Part shown: positions 14,210-21,630 of the stretch, piece after piece
How positions within the stretch are numbered: position 1 is the first letter of the stretch
How the letters are laid out: each line of letters starts with the position of its first letter
NCBI GenBank assembly: GCA_964630925.1
Contig: CAZVZK010000155.1
Location: forward strand, 1-23,849
Length of the DNA: 23,849 bases
From: RGDT01 sp964630925
GTDB lineage: Bacteria > Planctomycetota > Planctomycetia > Gemmatales > Gemmataceae
Direction of reading: 5' to 3'
Notes under the pieces: model-generated
The model's database searches: none
Told to the model about the DNA's origin: nothing
What the model saw: the letters and a program-made list of their open reading frames with translations, nothing else
Program-made: the position numbers and the translations under genes

Positions 14210-15372
14210 CGCACCTCCTCGGCCTCCTCGCGGCGCCCTTCGTCACCGTCTGGCGTTTCTGGACCGAGCCGGTCCGCGCCGAGCCCCTCGCCGCCTTCCG
14301 CATCCTCCTCGGCCTCACCATCCTCGCCAACCTCCTCACCGGCTTCGTCTGGCGCCTGCCCGCCGCCGTCGGCCCCGACGGCCTCATCCCCGGCAAGACG
14401 CGCGACGCCTGGCTCGAGCGCGGCGGCCGCGTCTGCCTCCTCCGCGGCCCCACCGCCCTGCCGCTCCTGGGCAAGTGGCTGCCGTCCGACGCCTTCGGCC
14501 ACGGCATCCCGACATGGGCGCAGGGCTGGGTCGGCAAGGACGCCACGGCCGCCTGGAAGGAGTGGGGCGAGAGGCCCGGCAGCGCCTACCTCCTCTTCGC
14601 CGTCTACCTCCTGGCCCTGGTCATGATGACCGCCGGCCTCCTCACCCGCCTCTCGACCTTCATCGCCGTCCTCATGGCCGCCACCTTCAACAACTACCTG
14701 TCGGAGTACATCAACGGCGGCGACTTCCTGCTGCGCAACGGCCTGTGGCTCCTGCTGCTCTCGCCCGCCGGGGCGACGTGGTCCGTGGACGCCTGGCTCT
14801 GGCCGGGCAAGCAGCCCGGACCGGTGATGATCGCCCCCTGGAGCGTCCGCCTGATGCAGATCCAGGTCTGCTTCATGTACCTCTTCGTCGGCCTGACCAA
14901 GCTCGACGACCTCCACTTCGACAACCCGACGTGGCTCGCCTCCCTGGACGTGGTCAACGGCCTGACGACCTACAGCAAATCGACCCACTACGCCTCGGGG
15001 GCGTGGTGGCCGCGCGGCGACTGGCTCGACGGCAACGCCCTGTACTGGGTCATGAACGACGTGGCCATCACACGCTGGTCCTACGCCCAGGCCCCCGTCC
15101 CCTACGCCCTGTGCCAGCTCCTGACGTGGGGCACCCTCGCCTTCGAGATCTTCTTCATCGTCCTCGTCCTGTGGAAGTGGACGCGCATCCCCCTGCTGAT
15201 CGCCGGCGTCATGCTGCACCTTGGCATCCTGGTCACGATGGAGATCGGCTGGTTCAGCCAGGTGACGCTGTGCTGGTACGTCGTGTTCCTCTCCGGCGGC
15301 ACAGTGTCGGCCGCCGCACGCTGGCTCCTCGGCATGCCGGGCGAGGACGCCGAGGCGGCGGAGGCGGCGTGA
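14206..15372 (+). CDS. HTTM-domain (vitamin K-dependent carboxylase-like) membrane protein
   Basis: A 388-aa polytopic inner-membrane protein that starts at GTG 14206, coupled to the gene before it. Near the N-terminus it has the HTTM family opening, PLAAFRILLGLTILANLLTG, followed by GPDGLIP. Several hydrophobic helices follow at about 118-145, 148-165, 212-230, 299-325, 330-352 and 355-375. HTTM is the horizontally transferred transmembrane domain related to vitamin K-dependent gamma-carboxylase, but many bacterial members have unknown substrates and carboxylase activity cannot be claimed. The soluble C-terminal half of true carboxylases is not seen. Its 3' end is 2 bp from that of the convergent recQ gene. 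Confidence 0.85.
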   Translation: MTHLLGLLAAPFVTVWRFWTEPVRAEPLAAFRILLGLTILANLLTGFVWRLPAAVGPDGLIPGKTRDAWLERGGRVCLLRGPTALPLLGKWLPSDAFGHGIPTWAQGWVGKDATAAWKEWGERPGSAYLLFAVYLLALVMMTAGLLTRLSTFIAVLMAATFNNYLSEYINGGDFLLRNGLWLLLLSPAGATWSVDAWLWPGKQPGPVMIAPWSVRLMQIQVCFMYLFVGLTKLDDLHFDNPTWLASLDVVNGLTTYSKSTHYASGAWWPRGDWLDGNALYWVMNDVAITRWSYAQAPVPYALCQLLTWGTLAFEIFFIVLVLWKWTRIPLLIAGVMLHLGILVTMEIGWFSQVTLCWYVVFLSGGTVSAAARWLLGMPGEDAEAAEAA

Positions 15373-15374
15373 CC

Positions 15375-16895
15375 TCACCGCCGCGGCCCCGCCATCGCCT
15401 CCACGCTCTTGCGTAGCGCCGCCAGCCGCGCCGCCTCGTCGCGCTCCTCGGGGTCGTTGTCGCAGTGGTGGCACGGCCCCGTCAGCAGCGCGTCGTCCTC
15501 GAAATAGTCCAGCAGCGCCTGCCACCGGCACCCCCGCCCCGCCGCGTACGCCGCCACACGCTGCAACGCCGCCTGGTCCTGCTCCTCCCGGTCGCGGTAC
15601 GACCGCCCCGTGGCCGCCACGGCCTCGCGCGTCATCCCCGGCTTGAGCAGCACGTAGCGGTCGCCCGCCGACCGCTCCAGCACCCCCTGCGCCGTCAACA
15701 GCGTCAGGCACACCTTCATCTTCCCGGGCTTCAGCGGCGAGATCGCCTGCAGGTCCTTCATCGTCGGCGGGTCGGGCCGGCCCGCCAGACGCTCCACCGC
15801 CCGGTAGGCGTTGACGAGGTCGGTGTCGTCGGGGTAGCGCCCGCCCTGGAAGAAACGCTGGATCTTCGTGTCGTCCGGGTCGTACAGCAGGACGCACCTC
15901 GACGGCAGCCCGTCGCGCCCCGCACGCCCCGCCTCCTGGTAGTACGACTCCAGCGTCCCCGGCAACTGGTAGTGGATCACCTGGCGGATGTCCGCCTTGT
16001 CGATCCCCAGCCCGAAGGCGTTCGTCGCCACGAAGCAATTCAGCTCGCCACTCATGAACCGCGTCTGCACACGCTCGCGCCGCTTGGGCGGCATGCGCCC
16101 GTGATACCCCGCCGCCACCATCGGCCTGCCCGCCAGGAAGTCCGTCAGCTCCTCCACCGTGCGCACCGTCGCGCAGTACACGATCGTGATCCCCTTCTCC
16201 CTGTCGAGGAGGCGCAGGAGGGTCTCCCGCTTCTCGCCCTCCCCGGAGACGCCCTCCACGGAGAGCTGCAGGTTCGAGCGGTAGAAACCCGTGTGGACGA
16301 CCTCGGCGTCGTGGATGCCCAGCCGCGCGCGGATGTCGTCGATCACCGCCGGCGTCGCCGTCGCCGTCAGCGCCAGCACCGGCGGCCTGCCCAGGTCGGC
16401 GATGGCGTCTCCGAGCGTCAGGAAGTCGGGGCGGAAATCGTGCCCCCACTGGCTGACGCAGTGCGCCTCATCGACCACGAACAGCCCCACCGGCTTGCGC
16501 CGCACCAGCTCGCGGAACTCCGGGTCGGCCAGACGCTCCGGCGTGCTGAAGATGAACTCCGCCTCGCCGTCCGCGATCGCCCGCTCGTACTCCTTCAGCC
16601 TCGTGGCCGGGATGGAGCTGTTCATCTCGGCCACGTTGTGCCCCAGGGATCGCAGGCCGTCGGCCTGGTCCTTCATCAGGGCGATGAGCGGCGACACCAC
16701 CACCGTGGTGCCGTCGGACTCCATCGCCGGCAACTGGTAGCACAGCGACTTGCCCGAGCCGGTCGGCATGACGACCAGCACGTCCCGTCCGTCGAGGGCG
16801 GCGCCGACGGCCTCGGCCTGGCCGGGGCGGAACCGCTTGAAGCCGAAATGCCGTTGGAGCTTGGCGGCGAGGCTGTTGGTCTGCTTCTTGGCCAT
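15375..16895 (-). CDS. recQ: Short-form RecQ-family ATP-dependent DNA helicase
   Basis: A 506-aa 3'-5' DNA helicase of superfamily 2. The N-terminal MAKKQTN...FGFKRFRPGQAEAV gives motif 0. Walker A is MPTGSGKS (43-50), DEAHCVSQWGHDFRPDF is at 142-158, LTATAT at 176-181, and motifs V-VI are TNAFGLGIDK to QEAGRAGRDG (291-329). A winged-helix-like part (about 375-425) comes before the C-terminal zinc region, the order seen in short RecQ/RecS-type proteins. There is no HRDC domain. The zinc region has C456, C475 and C478, but CHHCDND replaces the usual CxxCDxC, so the fourth cysteine is Asp481. The ATG at 16895 fits the domain start. Upstream readings to 17300 are repeat DNA and have no helicase match. 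It probably acts in recombination and replication-fork repair. Confidence 0.93.
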   Translation of the reverse strand: MAKKQTNSLAAKLQRHFGFKRFRPGQAEAVGAALDGRDVLVVMPTGSGKSLCYQLPAMESDGTTVVVSPLIALMKDQADGLRSLGHNVAEMNSSIPATRLKEYERAIADGEAEFIFSTPERLADPEFRELVRRKPVGLFVVDEAHCVSQWGHDFRPDFLTLGDAIADLGRPPVLALTATATPAVIDDIRARLGIHDAEVVHTGFYRSNLQLSVEGVSGEGEKRETLLRLLDREKGITIVYCATVRTVEELTDFLAGRPMVAAGYHGRMPPKRRERVQTRFMSGELNCFVATNAFGLGIDKADIRQVIHYQLPGTLESYYQEAGRAGRDGLPSRCVLLYDPDDTKIQRFFQGGRYPDDTDLVNAYRAVERLAGRPDPPTMKDLQAISPLKPGKMKVCLTLLTAQGVLERSAGDRYVLLKPGMTREAVAATGRSYRDREEQDQAALQRVAAYAAGRGCRWQALLDYFEDDALLTGPCHHCDNDPEERDEAARLAALRKSVEAMAGPRR

Positions 16896-16954
16896 GGGTG
16901 AGCGCGCGGGGAGGGGTCGGCCAGGCCCCGGAGTGGGGCGAAGGGCACACCCCC

Positions 16955-16984
16955 ATCCTACCGCACACGGCATGCCGATGGGAA
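16955..16984 (-). promoter_or_regulatory. Possible recQ promoter
   Basis: On the minus strand TTCCCA (16979-16984) is followed after 18 bp by TAGGAT (16955-16960). The -35 is the same hexamer as in the predicted M28 gene promoter. It would give a 5' leader of roughly 55 nt. Both boxes are weak matches to consensus. Confidence 0.25.
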
Positions 16985-17091
16985 GCGGGGAGGCGCGAGG
17001 ATCGGGAGGATTGTCCGGCAGGGTGATAAGCGGGAGGGCGGCGGGCCTCCGCGCCTGCCGACTTCGTGCCGGCGGAAGCCCCCCGGCCTGC

Positions 17092-17143
17092 CCTCTCGCC
17101 CCCTCGTCGCACGGCTCCCGCCGTGCGACGAGGGAGCGAGAGG
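17092..17143. repeat. Long GC-rich hairpin (8 + 15 bp stem)
   Basis: Positions 17101-17115 pair exactly with 17120-17134 around a tccc loop. After one c-a mismatch (17100/17135), 17092-17099 pairs with 17136-17143. The centre reads GCACGGC-TCCC-GCCGTGC. It shares this core with both hairpins at 1078-1127, which points to a REP-like dispersed palindrome. It lies between recQ and the small ORF at 17270. Confidence 0.85.
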
Positions 17144-17269
17144 CCCCGATGAGGCTGTCAGCGACAGAAGGGCCGCCCGCCGCGCCCTCGCTGGCCAGCG
17201 CCGCCCCCTTCCGGCCGTCCTTGCCCTTCTTCCCCGGCGGCTGACTGTCCCGTTTGTCATCGGGCTGTG

Positions 17270-17605
17270 TCACCAGATGGCGGTCATTGCCCTCCTCCAC
17301 GCCGCCTCCTCATTCTCGCTCTGCCTGAGCATGCCCTCGGCCAGCGTCCTGCCCATGTGCGCCTGGACGTGCCCCGCCACCACCTGCGCCAGCTCACACA
17401 TCATCCACGCCGGCAGGCGCTCGAACAGCCCCTTCATGTCCTCCGGCGTCGCCCCCTGCCGCCGCAGCGCCAGCTCGTGCGCGTCCAGGGCGTCGGGGTC
17501 GGCGGAGGGCCCGGGCCCGCCCCCGGCGTACTGCATCCACAGGCGCGCGGCGGCGGTGTCGCCCGCCATGCCCCTGGCGAGCATCGCCCCCATCAGCCCG
17601 CGCAT
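17270..17605 (-). CDS. Small helical protein, probably 5'-truncated
   Basis: A 111-aa reading with strong G/C third-position bias, so it is probably real coding DNA. It contains MAGDTAAARLWMQYAGG, then DPDALDAHELALRRQ and a helical end. The AGDxAAARLxxxY pattern recalls small helical proteins common in Gemmata-type genomes, whose function I cannot name. Coding-like codons continue upstream of this ATG in the same frame (GCDPRAATECATPEAM) right up to the TGA that ends the DUF1559 gene, with no ATG or GTG between. A true start is therefore lacking. The ORF is either a fragment whose 5' end was lost or a gene using an unusual start. The GGAGG before the ATG at 17605 is only 2 bp away, which is too close to be convincing. 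Confidence 0.5.
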   Translation of the reverse strand: MRGLMGAMLARGMAGDTAAARLWMQYAGGGPGPSADPDALDAHELALRRQGATPEDMKGLFERLPAWMMCELAQVVAGHVQAHMGRTLAEGMLRQSENEEAAWRRAMTAIW

Positions 17606-17677
17606 CGCCTCCGGCGTCGCGCACTCCGTCGCCGCCCTCGGATCGCAGCCACGGTGCCGCCCGCCCAGCCCGGCCCG

Positions 17678-18715
17678 TCAATAGGGGAGCGGTGTCTCGC
17701 CGCCCGCGCGTGTCCCCAGCGCCCTCCACACGTCGAGCGTGATCGTCGAGGTCACCGTCCGCACCGAGCCGTCCATCAGGGCGATGTTCACGAACCCGCC
17801 TGTGTGATAGCTCCGCGACGTGATGGCGGCGTACGTGGGCAGCGTGCCGCTGCTCCCCTCGCGCCGCGAGTTGTAATCCGCGTCGTGCGTGATTCCGTTG
17901 TGCGTCACGGGCACCACGGTATTGGGGGACAAAGTCGTGGTGAACCCGCCGTGGTGGACCGCCCCGTCGGGCCACTCCGTGTGCCCCGTGCAGTCGTTCG
18001 GCGTCGGCCCCATCTTCTTGTCCGGCGCGGCAGCCGCCAGAGCCGCCACCTCGGACGCCGTCACGGGGGTCGTCGCCGCCTGCGGCGTCGTCACGTTGCG
18101 CGAGTACGGCGTGAACATCTTGACCTCGGCGATCATCACGGTGTTACTCAGCCCGTCGGTGATGCCCACGGGCGTGGTCCGCGAGCCGGGGTAGAAGACA
18201 CCGTCCCCGCCGGCGCCGGTCATGGGGTCATAGATGAACCACGTGCCGAAGTTGAAGCCGTAGCTGAGCGGGTAGGAGTGGATGGTGAGATCGGCCTTCA
18301 GCCGGGGCCTGTCGTACTTCTCGCTGGGGCAGACGAAGACGGGGATCTTCATTTGCGGCACGCCCGACGTGCTGTTCGGCGGCTGATCGTAGCCGACCTC
18401 GGTGTTGACCCTGGCGCCGGCGTTGCCCTGCTCGATGTACGACAGGATCCGCCCGTGAACGCCCCACGAGCCGTTGCTCGTCGGGAAGGTCATGCCCAGA
18501 GGGGGAGGGATCATCCCCGGCGGGTAGACGCCCATCGTGTTCTCGTAGTTGTGCGTCGCCAGCGAGAGCTGCTTGAGGTTGTTCTGGCACTTCAGCCGCG
18601 CCGCCGCCTCTCGCACCTTCTGGACGGCGGGGAGCAGCAGGCCGATGAGGATGGCGATGATGGCGATCACGACGAGCAATTCGATCAGCGTGAACGCGGG
18701 ACGCAGGGATCGCAT
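17678..18715 (-). CDS. DUF1559 protein with prepilin-type N-terminal signal
   Basis: A 345-aa protein of the DUF1559 family, which is highly expanded in planctomycetes. The N-terminus MRSLRPAFTLIELLVVIAII is a type IV pilin-like class III signal, with Ala rather than Gly before the Phe, followed by a hydrophobic helix to about residue 30. After KVREAAARLKCQNNLKQL comes the beta-rich DUF1559 domain. It closes with SYHTGGFVNIALMDGSVRTVTSTITLDVWRALGTRAGGE, the usual H...GG...DGSVR C-terminal signature. Such proteins are pseudopilin-like and surface- or periplasm-exposed; their exact role is not established. The ATG at 18715 has AGGAG (within 18721-18727 on the plus strand) at a good distance. 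It is divergent from the sensor kinase at 18924 across 208 bp. Confidence 0.93.
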   Translation of the reverse strand: MRSLRPAFTLIELLVVIAIIAILIGLLLPAVQKVREAAARLKCQNNLKQLSLATHNYENTMGVYPPGMIPPPLGMTFPTSNGSWGVHGRILSYIEQGNAGARVNTEVGYDQPPNSTSGVPQMKIPVFVCPSEKYDRPRLKADLTIHSYPLSYGFNFGTWFIYDPMTGAGGDGVFYPGSRTTPVGITDGLSNTVMIAEVKMFTPYSRNVTTPQAATTPVTASEVAALAAAAPDKKMGPTPNDCTGHTEWPDGAVHHGGFTTTLSPNTVVPVTHNGITHDADYNSRREGSSGTLPTYAAITSRSYHTGGFVNIALMDGSVRTVTSTITLDVWRALGTRAGGETPLPY

Positions 18716-18842
18716 GAAGGCACTCCTGAAATTGAGTCACGTCCCATAGGCAATCACCGTGCCGCCCCGAATTCCGCCGATTTCGGGCCAGACGAACGCG
18801 CCGCGTGGTCAGGCCGCGCCCACCCCTGGACATCCTTTCGCC

Positions 18843-18887
18843 GTTACACGCCGGTTACACCCCACCGGCGGCCCGCCGTGATACAAT
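18843..18887 (+). promoter_or_regulatory. Candidate promoter and operator of the sensor kinase gene
   Basis: GTTACAC occurs twice in the same orientation, 18843-18849 and 18854-18860, with an 11-bp period. About two helical turns downstream is TGATACAAT (18879-18887), an extended -10-like element 37 bp before the start codon. No good -35 box is seen, which suits an activated promoter. Direct repeats with an 11-bp period are typical binding sites of OmpR/PhoB-type regulators, but no such regulator is in the window. Confidence 0.4.
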
Positions 18888-18923
18888 CGCATTTCGGGGA
18901 CGCCCCCGGGGAGCGGCACGCGC

Positions 18924-20984
18924 ATGAAGACCTGGATCGGCGGTTGGGGCGGCGTGTTGGGGTTCCTGGCCATCGCCGCCCTGGTGGCCGGCGGGCTGGG
19001 CTGGGCCACCCTCGCCGCCCTGCGCCTGGAGAACGCCCAGCTCGAGCAGCAGGCCGCCGCCGAGCACGCCGAGAAGGCGCGCCTGGCCCTGTGGCGCCTC
19101 GACAGCCGCATGGTCGCCCTCCTCGCCGCCGAGGACGCCCGCCCCTTCAGCCACTACAGCGCCCTCTTCGTCCCGCCGACGGCCCTGTCCAACGTCGCCC
19201 AGCGGTGGCCCGCCGGCTCGGTGCTGGAGCCGTCCCCGCTGCTGTCCGCACCCCTGGAGCCGTGGATGCTCCTTCACTTCCAGACCGACCTGAGCGGCTG
19301 GGAGTCGCCGCAGGTCCTGTCGCCCCAGCTCGACCACAACCTCCGCCGCCCCGTCCTCAAGCTCGACCTGTCCAACGCCACGAAGGAACGCAAGCACCTC
19401 CTCGACGCCCTCGCGTCCGACCTGCCCGCCGCCAGCCTCCTCACCGCCGCCCGCTTCCACACCAAGCCGGCCACCATCCAGAACCGCGTCCTCCTCGCCA
19501 AACTTGAGCAGGACAACATCGGCACGGCGAACACCCTCAACTACTACGAAACGCAGGCGTGGCGCGATTTCGGGGCGCGGAGGGGGGTGCAGTCCCGCCT
19601 CGTCAACCCCGTCAAGGAGAACTTCGCGGTCGTCAAACGCGAGCTGGCGATGGGCTGCGCCGCCAACGGCGCCGAGTGGCTCCTCCAGCTCCGCGACCAG
19701 CGCGAACAGCCCCCCGCCGTCACCCCCGCCCCGCCCGGCTACACCAACCCGCCTCCCATCCCGGCCCCGCCACCCGCCCAGCAGAATCCCGGCGGCGGCA
19801 CCCTGCCCGGCCCCGGCCCCTACGCCCCCGCCCCCACGCCCGGCCTCTCCGGCGGCGTCGGACGCCTCGGCCGCGCCGAGCCGCCGACCATCACGGGCAA
19901 ACGCTTCCCGCCCAGCGCCGAGGTCCAGGTCCACATGAGCCCCCACGCCGGGGCCTGGGTCGGCGGCCGCCTCCTTTACTTCCGCCTCGTCAAGCTGGAG
20001 GAGCGCGAGGTGTGCCAGGGCGTCCTCCTCGACGCCAAACGCCTCTCCTGCGTCTTCTGCGAGGAGGTCCAGGACCTCCTCCCCGACGCCAGCCTCCACC
20101 CCATCCGCGAGCCCTCCGCGGAGATGCTACAGCTCTCGATGGCCTCCCTCCCCTTCCGCCTCGACCCCGGCCCCGTTCCCCCCGCGGAGGCCCCAGGCTG
20201 GACCGGGCTGCGCGTCGGCCTCCTCCTCGCCTGGATCGCCGCCCTCGTCGCCCTCACCGCCGTCGGCCTGGGCGGCTGGGGCCTGTGGCAGCTCTCCGCC
20301 AGCCGCGGCCGCTTCGTCTCCTCCGTCACCCACGAGCTGCGCACCCCCCTCACCACCCTCCGCCTCTACCTCGACATGCTCCTCGGCGGCATGGTCAAGG
20401 ACGAGGCCCAGCGCCTGGAGTACATGCGCACCCTCCACGCCGAGACCGACCGCCTCAACCGCCTCGTCTCCAACGTCCTGGACTACTCGCGGCTCGAAGG
20501 CAATGAGCCCCGCCTGTCCCCCGCCCCGCTCGACGTGGCCGCCCTGCTGACCGACGTTCAGAACGCCTGGCGCGTCCGCTGCGAGACCTCCAACAAGGAG
20601 CTGGTGGTCGAGAACGCCGCCCCGGCGGGGGCCATCGCCCAGAGTGACCTGTGCCTGCTCGCCCAGGTCCTCGGCAACCTGCTCGACAACTCCTGCAAAT
20701 ACACGCATGACGCCCAGGACCGCCGCCTCTGGCTGCGCGCCCGCGTCGAGGCCAAACGCCTCCTCTTCGAGGTCGAGGACCGCGGCCCCGGCATCCCCGC
20801 CGCCGAACAGCGCGCCGTCTTCCGCGCCTTCCGCCGCGGCGGCGCCGCCTCCGACGCCACCGGCGGCGTCGGCCTGGGCCTGGCCCTGGCCCGCCGGTGG
20901 GCGCGGCTGCTGGGCGGGCGCCTGTCGCTGCGTGCCCCCGCCGAGGGCGGCGTCTGCTTCCGCCTCGAGCTGCCACTGGCGTGA
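18924..20984 (+). CDS. Two-TM sensor histidine kinase without adjacent response regulator
   Basis: A 686-aa inner-membrane sensor. TM1 is about residues 8-32. A long extracytoplasmic part (33-427) follows, with an early coiled stretch (ENAQLEQQAAAEHAEKARLA) and a Pro/Gly-rich linker (262-320). TM2 is about 430-455, and it leads directly into HisKA with no HAMP domain. H470 lies in SSVTHELRTPL. HATPase motifs are GNLLDNSCKYT (584-594), DRGPGI (619-624) and GVGLGLAL (648-655). The sensor region is not a named domain. The partner regulator is not next to it; a HAD phosphatase gene follows 13 bp later. The ATG at 18924 is preceded by GGGGAG about ten bases upstream. Confidence 0.92.
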   Translation: MKTWIGGWGGVLGFLAIAALVAGGLGWATLAALRLENAQLEQQAAAEHAEKARLALWRLDSRMVALLAAEDARPFSHYSALFVPPTALSNVAQRWPAGSVLEPSPLLSAPLEPWMLLHFQTDLSGWESPQVLSPQLDHNLRRPVLKLDLSNATKERKHLLDALASDLPAASLLTAARFHTKPATIQNRVLLAKLEQDNIGTANTLNYYETQAWRDFGARRGVQSRLVNPVKENFAVVKRELAMGCAANGAEWLLQLRDQREQPPAVTPAPPGYTNPPPIPAPPPAQQNPGGGTLPGPGPYAPAPTPGLSGGVGRLGRAEPPTITGKRFPPSAEVQVHMSPHAGAWVGGRLLYFRLVKLEEREVCQGVLLDAKRLSCVFCEEVQDLLPDASLHPIREPSAEMLQLSMASLPFRLDPGPVPPAEAPGWTGLRVGLLLAWIAALVALTAVGLGGWGLWQLSASRGRFVSSVTHELRTPLTTLRLYLDMLLGGMVKDEAQRLEYMRTLHAETDRLNRLVSNVLDYSRLEGNEPRLSPAPLDVAALLTDVQNAWRVRCETSNKELVVENAAPAGAIAQSDLCLLAQVLGNLLDNSCKYTHDAQDRRLWLRARVEAKRLLFEVEDRGPGIPAAEQRAVFRAFRRGGAASDATGGVGLGLALARRWARLLGGRLSLRAPAEGGVCFRLELPLA

Positions 20985-20997
20985 GGGACCGACGCCG

Positions 20998-21630
20998 ATG
21001 CTCAAGGCCGCTCTCTTCGACCTCGACGGGACGCTCATCGACAGCTTCCCCGCCATCGCCGCCAGCGTCAACCACGTCCGCGCCCTGCGCGGCCTCGCCC
21101 CCCTGCCGCTCGACGATGTGAAACGCCGCGTCGGCCGCGGCGCCCGCGTCCTCCTCGCCGAGACCGTCCCCGCCGGCGACCCCGCCGACAACCTCGCCGC
21201 TTACACCGAGCACCACCCCACGGTCATCCGCGAGGCGACGGTGCTGCTTCCGGGGGTGATCGACACCCTTCAGACGCTGCACGGACGGGGCGTGCGCCTG
21301 GGCATCTGTAGCAACAAGCCCATCGCCTTCACGCACGTCATCGCCGAGCATTTCGGCCTGGCCCCGCTGCTGTCGGCTCTCCTCGGCCCGGAGGACGCCG
21401 GGCGGCACAAGCCCGCGCCCGACATGCTCCTCCTGGCGATGCGGCGTCTCGGCGTCACCCCGGCGGAGACGCTGTACGTCGGCGACATGACCGTCGACGT
21501 CCTGACGGGCCGGGCCGCCGGCGTCGAGACGTGGGCCGTGGCCACCGGCACCGAGAGCGCCCAGACGCTCCGCGCCGCCGGGGCCACCCGCGTCCTCGCG
21601 GCGCTGGATGAGATCACGCGGCCCGCTTGA
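20998..21630 (+). CDS. HAD-family phosphatase (phosphoglycolate phosphatase-like)
   Basis: A 210-aa soluble hydrolase of the haloacid dehalogenase superfamily with an alpha-helical cap. Motif I is FDLDGTLIDS (nucleophile D8, acid D10), motif II ICSNKP (S105), motif III RHKPAPDM (K138) and motif IV YVGDMTVDV (D163, D167). The cap between residues 15 and 80 and the DxxGTLIDS start fit the phosphoglycolate phosphatase / pyrophosphatase PpaX group. The substrate cannot be set from sequence. It starts 13 bp after the sensor kinase stop on the same strand. Its last 17 bp overlap, tail to tail, the end of the FkbM gene on the other strand. Confidence 0.92.
   Translation: MLKAALFDLDGTLIDSFPAIAASVNHVRALRGLAPLPLDDVKRRVGRGARVLLAETVPAGDPADNLAAYTEHHPTVIREATVLLPGVIDTLQTLHGRGVRLGICSNKPIAFTHVIAEHFGLAPLLSALLGPEDAGRHKPAPDMLLLAMRRLGVTPAETLYVGDMTVDVLTGRAAGVETWAVATGTESAQTLRAAGATRVLAALDEITRPA

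Larger units (their letters stand above)
16896..17269. other. Gene-poor stretch upstream of recQ
   Basis: This 374-bp gap holds the predicted recQ promoter (16955-16984) and the hairpin at 17092-17143. The minus-strand frame that runs into recQ is open throughout, and from about 17264 down to about 17170 its codons mostly end in G or C (QPDDKRDSQ...GKKGKDGRKG). After that the pattern fades. The coding-like piece may be the tail of the small ORF at 17270-17605 after a frameshift. No start or family supports a separate gene. Confidence 0.35.

Noticed and set aside
14146..16449. A 767-aa minus-strand reading across HTTM and recQ
   Set aside because: It is in the wrong frame for recQ and antisense to HTTM, and is a GC-driven open frame.
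16896..17300. 135-aa N-terminal extension of RecQ
   Set aside because: The extension crosses a hairpin repeat, has mixed codon bias and no helicase match. The ATG at 16895 starts at the standard RecQ N-terminus.
17267..19507. A 746-aa plus-strand reading over DUF1559 and the sensor kinase start
   Set aside because: It is antisense to DUF1559 and out of frame with the kinase, with no recognisable domain.
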